Assembly: GCF_030296595.1 (NCBI RefSeq)
Contig: NZ_AP027731.1
Coordinates: 1,860,001-1,924,000, forward strand
Reading direction: 5' to 3'
Source: Naasia aerilata
GTDB lineage: Bacteria; Actinomycetota; Actinomycetes; Actinomycetales; Microbacteriaceae
Length of the DNA stretch: 64,000 nucleotides
Shown: piece after piece, positions 38,473-48,043 of the stretch
Layout of the letters: each line of letters opens with the position of its first letter
Position numbering within the stretch: the first letter of the stretch is position 1
Position numbers and translations under genes: made by a program
Notes under the pieces: model-generated
Databases searched by the model: none
What the model saw: the letters and a program-made list of their open reading frames with translations, nothing else
Told to the model about the DNA's origin: nothing

Positions 38473-39729
38473 GTGAGATTCGCCGCGCTGCGGGCGCCGT
38501 CGTTCAAGGGGCTCCTGGCGGGCGGCACGCTCCTCATGGCGGGCGACAACGCGGAACACGCGATCACCTACCTCGCGATGTGGCAGGCCTTCCACTCGCC
38601 TCTGCTCGCCGGGTTCGCGATCGTCGCGCACTGGGCTCCGCACCTGTTCTTCGGCGTGCTGTTCGGCGGGCTTGCTGACCGGTTCGACAATCGCCGGATC
38701 ATCCAGATAGCGCTCGGCATGTTCGCCCTCGCCTCGATCATCTGGGGCGTGCTGCTCGCCACCGACACGCTGCAGCCCTGGCACTGCGTCCTTCTCCTGC
38801 TGCTGCACGGCTTCGCGAGCGCTCTGTGGCGGCCCGCCGACCAGCTGATGATCTACGACATCGTCGGACCGGAGCACCTGCCGAGCGGGGTGCGGCTCCT
38901 GGCGACCGGGATCTCACTCGGTCAGCTGGTCGGGCCCGCGATCGGCGCTGTCCTGCTCTCCACGGTGGGGCCGGCCGTCGGACTCTTCGTCAATGTCGTC
39001 CTCTATGTGCCCTTCCTGATTTATCTCTTCGTGACGCCGGCGACCGGGCATCGGCGCCGCACCGAGTCGGTCGCGCGGCCGAGCCTGCGCGGTGCGTTCG
39101 CGGTGCTGGGGGAGGTGCCGCGCTACAAGGCGATCTCCACGGTGCTGCTGCTCCAGGCGGCGATCGGCCTGCTCATCGGCATGGCGATCATGACCCTGCT
39201 GCCCGAGTTCGGTGAGCTGCTCGGCAGCGACGGATCCGGTGTGGGATACGCCCTCCTGCTCACCGCTACGGCGGCCGGCGCCGTGACGGGCGGCCTGCTG
39301 CTCGAAGGGGTGGGCCGGCTGGCTCCGTCCCCGGTCGGGGCGGCGTCCTTCGGCGTCGTGCTGGCCGTCGCCGCCATCACGTTCGCGCTGTCGCGCGATC
39401 TCCTGCTCTCCGTGGCCGCGCTCTTCGTCGTCGGGATCGCGTCGCTCGCGTCCGAGTCGACCTCGCAGACCGTGGTCCAGCTCGGGGCGCCGTCGGCGCG
39501 GCGGGGCGCGTTCATGGGGGTCTACTCGATGACGAGCCTGGGGTCCCGGATGGGCTCGGGTGTCCTCGTCGCAGTGCTCGGCGGGCTCCTCGGCGTCTCC
39601 GCGACCATCGCCATCAACGGCGTTGTGCTCGGCCTGGTCGCCGCCACGCTGGTCGCTGTCTCGCTCGTGCGCGCCGGCCGAGCTCTAGCCACGGGCGAAC
39701 CGGAGGTTGCGGACTCAGTCCCCAGGTAG
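38473..39729 (+). CDS. MFS transporter (EntS/enterobactin-exporter-like)
   Basis: A 418-aa protein with about twelve helices. FGGLADRFDNRRIIQIALGM is the MFS motif A. HGFASALWRPADQLMIYDIV and LPSGVRLLATGISLGQLVGP match the MFS_3 group, which exports siderophores or drugs. GTG start. It ends convergent with the ABC permease gene, with a hairpin in the 114-bp gap. Confidence 0.83.
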   Translation: MRFAALRAPSFKGLLAGGTLLMAGDNAEHAITYLAMWQAFHSPLLAGFAIVAHWAPHLFFGVLFGGLADRFDNRRIIQIALGMFALASIIWGVLLATDTLQPWHCVLLLLLHGFASALWRPADQLMIYDIVGPEHLPSGVRLLATGISLGQLVGPAIGAVLLSTVGPAVGLFVNVVLYVPFLIYLFVTPATGHRRRTESVARPSLRGAFAVLGEVPRYKAISTVLLLQAAIGLLIGMAIMTLLPEFGELLGSDGSGVGYALLLTATAAGAVTGGLLLEGVGRLAPSPVGAASFGVVLAVAAITFALSRDLLLSVAALFVVGIASLASESTSQTVVQLGAPSARRGAFMGVYSMTSLGSRMGSGVLVAVLGGLLGVSATIAINGVVLGLVAATLVAVSLVRAGRALATGEPEVADSVPR

Positions 39730-39766
39730 CGCCGCGGGCATCGGACCGGCCACGTCCCGGGCTCCT

Positions 39767-39803
39767 GCGACGGGTATGGGCCGTCTGGCCCCGCACCCGT
39801 CGC
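39767..39803. terminator. bidirectional hairpin between convergent genes
   Basis: GCGACGGGT (39767-39775) pairs perfectly with ACCCGTCGC (39795-39803), with an inner GGGCC/GGCCC pairing. It lies between the MFS stop and the ABC permease stop. Confidence 0.6.
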
Positions 39804-39843
39804 CCCGGTGCTCGCGCACAGAGGCGGCACGGGTCTCGCGCCG

Positions 39844-40764
39844 CTAGCCCTTCACCGCTCCGACGGTCATCCCCGCGATCACGTGACGCTGGAAGAGCGC
39901 ATAGATGACCAGCTGGGGGAGCAGCACGAGGGTCGCCGACGCCATCATGCCGCCGTAGTCGACGGTGTACTGGCCCTGGAATCGCGACACCGCGAGCGAG
40001 ACGGTGACCATGTTGGGATCGTTGATGAGGATCGACGCGAACGGGAACTCGTTGAAGACGTAGACGACGTTGAAGATGAGGATCGTCGCGATCACCGGGC
40101 GCATGAGCGGGAGGACGACGCTCCAGCAGAGCCGCCAGAGGCCGACTCCGTCGATGATCGCCGCCTCCTCGATCTCGCCCGGGAAGTCGCGCAGGAAGCC
40201 GGTGAGCAGCAGGGTGTTGAACGGGATCGACACGGCGATGTACGGCACGATCAGGGCGGCGTAGGTGCCGAAGATCCCCAGCGTCAGGTCGAGCCGGTAG
40301 ACCGGGAACAGCAGGATGTACACCGGCACGGCGAGCCCGGCGAGCAGGTAGAACCGCAGCGAGGACTGACCCGCCTTGCGCCGGAAGATCATCCGGGTGA
40401 GGGCGAACGCGGCCATGAAGGACACCGCCGCGCCGACGGTCACCGAGATGATCGCGATGAGGAACGTGTTGGCGTACATCTGCACGAGCGGGAGCGACGT
40501 GAGGGCGTTGAGGTAGTTCTGGATCGTCAGGGATGTGAAGGAGAACGGGTCGCCGAGGATCTTCGAGCTCGGCTGGAACGAGAGCAGGACGATCCAGAGC
40601 AGCGGCAGGATGATGAGGAACGTGACGAGGTAGGCGGCGACGCCGGCGACGATGCTCGTCGTCCGTGCCCGTCGCGCCCACGGCCCGCGGGAGGACGGGG
40701 CGCGCAACTGCGCAGTCTCCGCGGCGGGCCGGATCTCGTCGGTGACGGGGGCGGCGGCGCTCAT
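39844..40764 (-). CDS. sugar ABC transporter permease (MalG-type), fructoside locus
   Basis: 306 aa with six helices. The N-terminus is MSAAAPVTDEIRPAAETAQL and the first helix lies in AYLVTFLIILPLLWIVLLSF. The EAA loop is EAAIIDGVGLWRLCWSVVLP. The start overlaps the stop of the preceding permease (ATGA). It is the last gene of the binding protein-MalF-MalG operon. No ATPase is encoded nearby. Confidence 0.92.
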   Translation of the reverse strand: MSAAAPVTDEIRPAAETAQLRAPSSRGPWARRARTTSIVAGVAAYLVTFLIILPLLWIVLLSFQPSSKILGDPFSFTSLTIQNYLNALTSLPLVQMYANTFLIAIISVTVGAAVSFMAAFALTRMIFRRKAGQSSLRFYLLAGLAVPVYILLFPVYRLDLTLGIFGTYAALIVPYIAVSIPFNTLLLTGFLRDFPGEIEEAAIIDGVGLWRLCWSVVLPLMRPVIATILIFNVVYVFNEFPFASILINDPNMVTVSLAVSRFQGQYTVDYGGMMASATLVLLPQLVIYALFQRHVIAGMTVGAVKG

Positions 40765-41630
40765 GCGGTCCTCCCGCGCCGGGCGAGGGCGAGGTAGCCG
40801 GCGGAGACGATGGCTCCGAGCACGGTGACGATGACGGCGATCGCCATGCCCGAGCCGTACTGCTGGTTGGTGAACGTGACGAAGTACATGTAGCTGACCA
40901 ATGTCTCGGAGCGGTGGACGGGCCCGCCGCCGGTGAGCATGTAGACGAGTTCGAAGATCTTGAAGATGTTCGTGATGAGCAGGACCGTGACGATCGCAAA
41001 GGTCTCGCGCATCATCGGGATCGTCACGAAGCGCAGCTGCTGCCAGCCGGTGGCGCCGTCGAGGGCGCTGGCCTCCATGACGTCGCCGGGGAGGAGCTGC
41101 AGACCGGCGTAGAAGATCGTCATCGCGAAGCCGATGCTGCTCCAGATGAAGACCAGAGAGATGGCGTAGGGGGTCAGGGTGTCGCCGCCGATCCACTGCA
41201 CGGGCGCGACTCCGATGCCGGCGAGGAGCCGGTTGATCAGCCCGATCTTCGGATCGAGGATGAAGACCCAGATGAGGCCCGCGAGGATCGGCGCGATGAT
41301 GGCCGGCCCGAAGACGAGCGCCCGCAGCGCCCCGCCGCCGGGGATCTTCCTGCGCAGCAGGAGGGCGAGCGCGAAGGAGAGCGGGATGAGCAGGACGAGG
41401 CTGACGACCAGGATGACGACCGTGTTCTGGAGCGCCTGCCAGAAGAAGGGGTCCTGGCCGAGGGCGGCGTAGTTGCCGAACCCGATGAACTCGGGTGTGC
41501 CGAAGCCCTGGAACTTGGTGAAGCTGAACCACACCGAGTAGAGCACCGGGTAGACCACGAACATCGTGAAGAGGACGACCGCGGGGGCGACCATCAGGAG
41601 GATCTTCCAGCGGGAGCTGACCCAGATCAT
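40761..41630 (-). CDS. sugar ABC transporter permease (MalF-type), fructoside locus
   Basis: 289 aa. It begins MIWVSSRWKILLMVAPAVVL; this ATG is preferred over an upstream in-frame start because sequence before it is not membrane-like. The EAA loop is EASALDGATGWQQLRFVTIP. It follows the binding-protein gene by 74 bp and overlaps the second permease. Confidence 0.9.
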   Translation of the reverse strand: MIWVSSRWKILLMVAPAVVLFTMFVVYPVLYSVWFSFTKFQGFGTPEFIGFGNYAALGQDPFFWQALQNTVVILVVSLVLLIPLSFALALLLRRKIPGGGALRALVFGPAIIAPILAGLIWVFILDPKIGLINRLLAGIGVAPVQWIGGDTLTPYAISLVFIWSSIGFAMTIFYAGLQLLPGDVMEASALDGATGWQQLRFVTIPMMRETFAIVTVLLITNIFKIFELVYMLTGGGPVHRSETLVSYMYFVTFTNQQYGSGMAIAVIVTVLGAIVSAGYLALARRGRTA

Positions 41631-41704
41631 CGATTGCCGCCTTCCTGGCGTGAGGGGAGGTGAGCGGGGAGGAGCCCGGACGATCGCGTCCGGGCCCCTC
41701 GCAC

Positions 41705-43033
41705 TCACTCGGCGTCGAGCGCCTTCTGGACCAGGTCGACCGCCTGCTGCGGCGAGAGCTGGTTCTGGATCACGCCGTAGATGCTGTCGTACATCGCGCT
41801 CGCCACCGCGGTCGAGACCAGGAGGTCGGGCTGCGACTCGGGGCTGGTCACACCGGGCGCGGTCGAGGCGTCCAGCGCGGCCTTGAGGACGCTCTGCTTC
41901 TCGGCGTCGAGCTGCGGCTCGTAGTCGGTCACCGGGGGCTGCCCGTTGTCGACCAGCAGCTGCTGCGCCTCGTCGCCGTAGTAGAAGGCCAGGAACTTCT
42001 TGACCGCCGCGAGCTTGGTCTTGTCGTCGCCAACCTTGTGGCTGACGGCGAACGGGGCGGAGGCGACGTTCATCACGATGTTCTGCTCGCCGACGCCGTC
42101 ATCGAACTGCGGGCCGATCCAGAAGCCCGCGTCCGGTCCCACCTGGGACTCCTGGATGGCGCTCGAGGCCCACACGCCTGCATCGAGCATCGCAGCCTTG
42201 CCGCTGGTGAACTGGTCGACGGCCTGCTGGTAGGTCTGCGTGGAGACGTTGGTGGGGAACGCGCCCGCCTCGCGGAGCTCGGCGATGTGCTGGTAGAGCC
42301 GGAGGAAGTCCGGGTTGCTGTACTTCTCCGAGCCGTCCAGCAGCCCCTTCACCTTGTCCTGGTAGCCGAACCGGTCGAGGTCGACCAGGAAGCTCCAGAC
42401 GCTGAACGAGGACTGGTTGGCGCCGTTCGAGATCGTCGGGATGCCCTTCGCGCTCAGCGTCTTCGCGACGTTGAGGAGGTCGTCGAACGTGACGGGGACC
42501 TCGAGGCCGTTGTCGGCGAGGATCTTTTTGTTGTACCAGAGGCCGGTGAGCAGGCCCTGGTACGGGACCCCGTAGATCACCTTCCCGCTGCTGAACCCCG
42601 AGATGGTGCTCTTCGGGAAGTGCTCGGTCAGCTCGAGGTCGTCGAGGACGGGGGCCAGGTCGAGGAGCTTGCCCGCCTGCTGCATCTGCTCGGCGGTGGA
42701 CTTGTAGACCCAGAAGATGTCGGGGAGCGTGTCGCTCTGCGCCGCGATGGACAGCTTCTGGAGGTGCTCCGCGACGGCCTCGCCGCTCACCTTCACCGTG
42801 ATGTCGGGGTTGGCCTTCTCGAAGGCCTGCACGATCGCCCAGGTGGCGGGATCGGCCGTCTTCACGTCCGGGTTCTGCAGGGAGAGGGAGATCTCGGTCT
42901 TGCCTCCGGAGGAGGTCGAGCCCGATCCGCCGGCGCTCGCGCAGCCGGCGACGCTGAGCAGCGTCGCGCCGACCGTCAGGGCGGCGAGGGCGATCCTGCG
43001 GACCGAGCGGCCGCGGGTCTGTGGCAATGACAT
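41705..43033 (-). CDS. sugar ABC transporter substrate-binding lipoprotein, fructoside locus
   Basis: 442 aa. Signal peptide with lipobox SVAGC. The mature protein is an extracellular type 1 carbohydrate-binding protein: TEISLSLQNPDVKTADPATW, DTLPDIFWVYKSTAEQMQQA, YGVPYQGLLTGLWYNKKIL and GPQFDDGVGEQNIVMN. AAAGGAGATGAC precedes the ATG at 43033. A LacI-type operator lies about 90 bp upstream. It probably binds fructo-oligosaccharides or difructose anhydrides, judged from the enzymes next door. Confidence 0.9.
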   Translation of the reverse strand: MSLPQTRGRSVRRIALAALTVGATLLSVAGCASAGGSGSTSSGGKTEISLSLQNPDVKTADPATWAIVQAFEKANPDITVKVSGEAVAEHLQKLSIAAQSDTLPDIFWVYKSTAEQMQQAGKLLDLAPVLDDLELTEHFPKSTISGFSSGKVIYGVPYQGLLTGLWYNKKILADNGLEVPVTFDDLLNVAKTLSAKGIPTISNGANQSSFSVWSFLVDLDRFGYQDKVKGLLDGSEKYSNPDFLRLYQHIAELREAGAFPTNVSTQTYQQAVDQFTSGKAAMLDAGVWASSAIQESQVGPDAGFWIGPQFDDGVGEQNIVMNVASAPFAVSHKVGDDKTKLAAVKKFLAFYYGDEAQQLLVDNGQPPVTDYEPQLDAEKQSVLKAALDASTAPGVTSPESQPDLLVSTAVASAMYDSIYGVIQNQLSPQQAVDLVQKALDAE

Positions 43034-43121
43034 GTCATCTCCTTTGATGAGGGACGCAGCTGTCGCTGGTCCTTCTCCTCCGCCGCGAGGGTCTCCGGGG
43101 AGGCTATCTGCGAATGTGATC

Positions 43122-43145
43122 GAAACGTTTGCGCCAAACGTTTTC
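43122..43145. promoter_or_regulatory. LacI-family operator upstream of the ABC operon
   Basis: GAAACGTTTG-CGC-CAAACGTTTTC. The half-sites AAACGTTTG and CAAACGTTT form a near-perfect palindrome with the central CpG typical of LacI/GalR operators. It lies between the lacI-like stop and the binding-protein start. Confidence 0.75.
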
Positions 43146-43173
43146 CTGAGAGTAGGGGTGGGTGCCGAGTGTG

Positions 43174-44220
43174 TCAAGCAGGCTCGGCGACCGCGTCCGC
43201 GACGCGGTCGGCATCGACGCCGGGGAAGTCCTCGGTGGAGGCTCGGAACTCGATGGACTGCTGGAGCCGAACCGTTCTCGGTCGGGCGTCGCCGTCGTGC
43301 AGCCGGTCCGCGAGCAACCGGACGGCGGCCACACCCACGTCGAAGGCCGGCTGGCGGACGGTCGTGATCTGCGGCTCGAAGAGGTCCGAGTGGTTGAAGC
43401 CGTCGAAGGCTGCGAAGGCGACCTCGCCCGGGATGGTGAGGCCAGCGGTACGTGCGGTCCGGAGAGCCGAGACCGCGAGCGGGGTGCTGCCCGCGATGAC
43501 CGCCGTCGGCCGCGCCGGCGCCCGGAAAGCGTCGAGCAGGCGGTCCTTCAGCTCGTCGTCGTCCGTCCCGCTGAGCACGATCTGGTCGGCGGGATCGAGC
43601 CCCGCGGCGCGGATGGCGTTCCCGAACCCCTCGCCGCGCTCGCGCAAGGTCGGCACCCGGATATCGCCCGCCATCAGGGCGAATCGGCGGTGGCCTGCGG
43701 CAATCAGGTGGGCCACCAGGCGCTCCATGGGCTCCCGGTTGTCCGCGCCGACCTGGTCGAACGGAAGGTCGGGGAACACTCGGTCGAGCAGGACGATGGG
43801 CGTCTTCTCCTCCTCGAGGAGCTGCAGCAGGCCGGGCGTGGACACGGCGGCGCGGCCGAGGATGAGCCCGTCGACGCGGCGGTCGAGGAGTGCGTGGGTG
43901 GCGCGCTCCTCGCGCTCCGGGTTCTCCGCCGAGTTCGCGAGGATGAGCGTGAGTCCCAGGTTGGCGGCCGCGTGCTCGACCCCGTGCACCATCTCCGCGA
44001 ATGCCGGCTCGCCGGCGTCGGGCACCACGAGGCCGATGCTGTCGGTTCGGGATCGGCGCAGGGCCCGGGCGAGGGCGTCCTGCCGGTAGCCCGTTCGCGA
44101 GATGGCGTCGAGCACGCGCTGCTTCGTCTCGGGCTCGACGTGCCGGGTCCCGTTGAGCACGTGCGAGACGGTGGAGATCGACACTCCTGCCATCTCGGCC
44201 ACCTGGACCATTGTCGCCAT
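43174..44220 (-). CDS. LacI-family transcriptional regulator
   Basis: 348 aa. The HTH is VQVAEMAGVSISTVSHVLNG followed by a hinge helix containing ALARALRRSRTDSIGLVVPD. A periplasmic-binding-like effector domain follows, with AFDGFNHSDLFEPQITTVRQ near the end. Operators with its expected AAACGTTT core flank it at 43122-43145, about 44241-44254 and 44351-44363. It therefore probably represses the ABC operon, itself and the GH172/GH32 operon, and is relieved by a fructoside. Confidence 0.92.
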   Translation of the reverse strand: MATMVQVAEMAGVSISTVSHVLNGTRHVEPETKQRVLDAISRTGYRQDALARALRRSRTDSIGLVVPDAGEPAFAEMVHGVEHAAANLGLTLILANSAENPEREERATHALLDRRVDGLILGRAAVSTPGLLQLLEEEKTPIVLLDRVFPDLPFDQVGADNREPMERLVAHLIAAGHRRFALMAGDIRVPTLRERGEGFGNAIRAAGLDPADQIVLSGTDDDELKDRLLDAFRAPARPTAVIAGSTPLAVSALRTARTAGLTIPGEVAFAAFDGFNHSDLFEPQITTVRQPAFDVGVAAVRLLADRLHDGDARPRTVRLQQSIEFRASTEDFPGVDADRVADAVAEPA

Positions 44221-44240
44221 CAGGGCTCCTTCGCGCCATT

Positions 44241-44254
44241 CGTTTGCGCAAAGT
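44241..44254. promoter_or_regulatory. LacI-type operator upstream of lacI
   Basis: CGTTTGCGCAAAGT contains the perfect core TTTGCGCAAA, 20-33 nt upstream of the regulator's start. It suggests autoregulation. Confidence 0.55.
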
Positions 44255-44350
44255 TAGCGCATCACGGGCGACGGGCGTCAATCCAGGGCGGGGAGCGGCG
44301 CGGCGCACTTGCAGCCGGTGGATCGCTCGCCCTAGCATCGCCTGACGCTA

Positions 44351-44363
44351 GACAAACGTTTCG
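44351..44363. promoter_or_regulatory. LacI-type half operator upstream of GH172
   Basis: GACAAACGTTTCG carries the same AAACGTTT core as 43122-43145 and lies 53 bp before the GH172 gene. Confidence 0.55.
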
Positions 44364-44415
44364 ACGCAGCAAGGCACCCGCGCCGCTCCTACGGGCCGGG
44401 TAAGGAAGGACGACG

Positions 44416-45770
44416 ATGACCGACTCCTCAGGACCCGCCGGCATGCTCGGCGACCTCACCCGCCACCGCCCCGCACGCACGGCGCGGGCATCGAGCTTCG
44501 ACCAGACCGGGCGCAACCGAGACAACTGGATCGTCATGCCGGGGGAGGAGCGCACGCTCGCCGACATCGAGGGCCCCGGCTTCATCACGCACATCTGGAT
44601 GACGCAGTCGTGCCGCATCCAGCCCGGCCCCGGTCAGATCGACCCGAACGTGGTGGGGGTGCCGATGCTCGAGATCCACAACGCGCTCGGCGTCAGCTGG
44701 GAGACGGTCGACCCGGACTACTACCGGAAGATCGTGCTCAAGATGTACTGGGACGACCAGGAGACCCCGAGCGTGGTCGCGCCGCTCGGCGACTTCTTCG
44801 GCCTGATGAACTCGCTCTCCGGCTCCTACGAATCGCTGCCTCTCTCCGTCTCGGCCAAGGAGCCCGAGCTGCACACCTTCGGGGGAAGCGCCGCCTTCAA
44901 CAGCTACTTCCGGATGCCCTTCGGCACGCGCGCCCGCATCGTGGTCGAGAACCAGAACGACATCCCCTACCTGCAGTACTTCTACATCGACTACGAGCTC
45001 GTTCGCGACCCCCTGCCCGAGGACACGCTCTACTTCCACGCGCACTGGCGCCGCGCCCTGCCCAACCAGGGCTGGGGGCCCGACCTGCAGGCCAACAGCA
45101 TCGAGACGACCGTGGCGAACCTCGACGGCAAGGACAACTACGTCGCGCTCGAGACGGAGGGCCGTGGCCACTACGTCGGCTGCAACCTGGCGGTCCGTCA
45201 CTTCCAGGGCTCCTGGTGGGGGAGGGCGACGACATGATCTTCATCGACGACGACACCTGGCCGCCCAGCCTGCACGGCACCGGCATGGAGGACTACTTCG
45301 GCCACGCGTGGGGCATGCAGCACAACGCCTACCTCTTCAACGGCACCATTGTGCACGAGGAGGACGTGCCCGGCTTCCATCACAGCTACCGCTTCCACAT
45401 GGTCGACCCGATCCGGTTCGAGAAGCGGATCAAGGTGACCTTCGAGCACGGCCACGGCAACCACCTCTCCGATGACTGGTCGTCGACCGTGTACTGGTAC
45501 CAGAACCTGCCGTCCCCGGTCCTGACCATCCCCGAGGTGGAGCAGCGCCTGCCGCTGCGACCCGTCGATCGGGTTCTCGAGACGCCCCTCCCGGAGCTGA
45601 ACGACGAGCAGAAGGTCGCCCGGGCGGCGGCGGCGAAGCGCATGGAGGAGTTCGTCGCCAAGCGGGACGCGCTGCGGGCCGAGCGGCAGAAGCAGATCGA
45701 CGACTGGGAGACGGGCAACGCGGCGATCGCCCGGGACGTCCGTGCCCGATTCGACGCCGAGGAGGGCTGA
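44416..45770 (+). CDS. GH172 (DUF2961) glycosidase, probable fructofuranosidase-type (one frame break)
   Basis: About 451 aa. It opens with RNRDNWIVMPGEERTLADIE, the DUF2961 entry that places the substrate pocket (GFITHIWMT). The two active-site glutamates of the family are in WWGEGDDMIFIDDD and SLHGTGMEDYFGHAWG. The first Glu sits at the frame break near 45222, where one missing G must be restored. GH172 includes difructose dianhydride I synthase/hydrolase (alpha-D-fructofuranosidase) and D-arabinofuranosidases. The neighbouring GH32 and PfkB kinase favour a fructose substrate. The C-terminal ~50 residues are Lys/Glu/Arg-rich. Confidence 0.85.
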
Positions 45771-45773
45771 CGC

Positions 45774-47020
45774 ATGCGGCCGCAGTTCCACTTCACCGCG
45801 GAGAGCGGCTGGATCAACGACCCCCATGGGATCACGGTCAAGGACGGTGAGTATCACGCCTTCTACCAGTACGTCCCGGGCAGCACGGTCTGGGCTCCCA
45901 ACTGCCATTGGGGCCACGCGAAGGGCGCTGACCTGTTCACGCTCACCGAGCTGCCCATCGCGATCGCTCCCGGCGAGGGCGACGACGGCATCTGGACGGG
46001 ATCCCTCGTCACCGGGGACGACGGCGGTGTGCGCATCTTCTACACCTCGACCGCGCAGCCGAACATCGGCATCGGACGAGTCCGCGTCGCCACGCCGCTC
46101 GACCCGGGCTGGATCCGGTGGCGCAAAGGGGACTTCGTCGCGGACGCGCCCGCGGGCCTCGACGTCATCGCCTACCGGGACCCCTTCCTCAGGAAGGAGC
46201 CCGAGGGCTGGCGGATGTTCCTGGCCGGGGGCTCGCGGACGGCACGGCGACCGCGCTGTCCTACACCTCGGCGGACCTCGACGAGTGGCAGTACGAGGGC
46301 ATCGCCCTGGAACGGTCCACCACCGAGCGCAGTCCGGTCTGGATGGGCGCCCTCTGGGAGTGCCCGCAGATCATCGAGGTGGACGGGTGCCATGTCATGG
46401 TGTCCTCGGTCTGGGACGACGACGTGCTGCACTATGCCGGCTACGCGGTCGGGCGGTACGCGGACGGGCACTTCGAGGCCGAATCCTGGGGGCAGCTCAC
46501 CTTCGGCCCGAGCTACTACGCGCCCTCGTTCTTCCGGGATGCGGAGGGCCGCCCCTGCCTGACCTTCTGGATGCGGGGCATCGCCGACCTCGAGGCGGGC
46601 TGGGCGAGCGCCCACAGCGTGCCGCACGTCCTCACTCTCGACGGGGACGTGCTCGTGGCCACCCCGCATCCCGACCTCGAGAAGTACCGAGGCGGGGTCA
46701 CGGCAGACGGAGCGCTGCCCGCCCTCGCCGGCGACATCGTCTGGGTGCCGGAGCGCGGGAGCGAGCTGACCATCACATCAGGCGGCACGTCGGCGCTGGT
46801 GCTCTCCGCCGAGGACGACCGCCTTCAGGCCCGCACTCCTTCAGGAGGGTGGTCCGTGCCCTATACCGACGGCGAAGTGCGAGTGCTTCTCGACGCTCAA
46901 GTCGCGGAGGTGTCGACGTCGAGAGGTGTGCTCGGCCTGGCGCTCGAACCGGCGGCGGACCACTACGCGGTCGCAGGCGACGGCTCCGGCACCGTGCTGG
47001 TTCGGCCGCTCATACGATGA
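45774..47020 (+). CDS. GH32 beta-fructofuranosidase (one frame break)
   Basis: About 415 aa. The nucleophile Asp is in SGWINDPHGITVKDG, the transition-state Asp in YRDPFLRKEP and the acid/base Glu in WECPQIIEVDG. WTGSLV is also present. One missing G near 46231 is bridged (expected FLAGGGLADGTATALSYTS). A C-terminal beta-sandwich follows. It has no signal peptide, so it should act in the cytoplasm on imported sucrose, inulobiose or other fructosides. It starts 3 nt after GH172 and overlaps the kinase gene. Confidence 0.9.
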
Positions 47021-47958
47021 GCGCGCCGATCGAGAGGCTTCCTGCGGAGGTGCTCGTCCTGGGCGAAGCGCTCGTCGACGTCGTGCGGGAGCCGGACGGC
47101 ACGGAGTCGCGGTCCCCCGGCGGCTCGCCCATGAACGTCGCTGTCGCCCTGGGGCGGCTCGGATCGCAGGTCCAGCTGCGCACGGCGCTGGGCACGGACG
47201 CCGACGGCGACCTGGTTGCTGAGCACCTTGCTGCCTCGCGCGTGTCATTGCTGGAGCCGCGGCGGGGCCGAACCTCGACGGCTACGGCGACCATCGCCGC
47301 CGACGGGTCCGCCGAGTACGAGTTCGACATCCACTGGGAGCTGGAGGAGCGGCCGCCGACGACCGCGACCGCCGTTCACGCGGGCTCGATCGCGCTCTTC
47401 CTGGAGCCCGGCGCGTCAGCAGTAGGGCAGGCCTTGCAAGACGGTGGCGGTTTCGTATCCGTGGATCCCAACATCCGTCCAGCGATGATGCCCTCGCCTC
47501 AGGAGGCGCGCGGACGGCTCGAGGAGCTGGTCCCGGTCATCGACGTGCTCAAGATCAGCGAAGAGGACAGCGCTTGGCTCTTCCCTGAGCGCGAACCTCT
47601 CGACGTCGCAGGCAGGTACTCCGATGCTGGTGTGGCCCTGGTGGTCGTCACGCGAGGGGCGCGAGGGTCGGTGCTTCTGTCCCGGGCGGCGTCGGTGGAG
47701 GTTGCGGCGCCCCGTGTCGAGGTGGTCGACACGATCGGCGCCGGCGACAGTTACATGGGCGCGCTGCTGTTTCTCCTCCTCAGGGAACTCCGAGCGGGGG
47801 ACGGATTGAGTCACCTGACAGCCTCGGACCTCACCTGGCTGGGCACTTTCTCGGCCACCGCGGCCGCCCTGACCGTGACCCGGCGCGGCGCGGATCCCCC
47901 GACGCTGGACCAGTTGCGGGGAGCGCTGATCGACAAGACGTGGCCATCCGTCCCGTAG
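47017..47958 (+). CDS. PfkB-family fructokinase
   Basis: 313 aa. The first PfkB motif is in SPGGSPMNVAVALGRLGSQV. The catalytic Asp and anion hole are in DTIGAGDSYMGALLFLLLRE. The C-terminal part is typical of ribokinase-like fructokinases. Its ATG overlaps the GH32 stop. It would phosphorylate the fructose released by GH172 and GH32, completing the import-hydrolysis-phosphorylation route. Fructokinase is favoured by context; the exact sugar is inferred. Confidence 0.87.
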   Translation: MSAPIERLPAEVLVLGEALVDVVREPDGTESRSPGGSPMNVAVALGRLGSQVQLRTALGTDADGDLVAEHLAASRVSLLEPRRGRTSTATATIAADGSAEYEFDIHWELEERPPTTATAVHAGSIALFLEPGASAVGQALQDGGGFVSVDPNIRPAMMPSPQEARGRLEELVPVIDVLKISEEDSAWLFPEREPLDVAGRYSDAGVALVVVTRGARGSVLLSRAASVEVAAPRVEVVDTIGAGDSYMGALLFLLLRELRAGDGLSHLTASDLTWLGTFSATAAALTVTRRGADPPTLDQLRGALIDKTWPSVP

Positions 47959-48043
47959 CCTTTCCCAGTCCGTGCGGCCCGACCCTGTGTCCGATCAGGA
48001 CCGCGGTATCCCACCGCACACGCTGGACGACACGGAGGCCACG

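Noticed and set aside
41705-44338. One 877-aa protein joining the binding protein to upstream sequence
   Set aside because: The part upstream of 43033 is antisense-like Arg-rich sequence opposite the LacI gene strand frame. The lipoprotein has its own ribosome-binding site and signal peptide.
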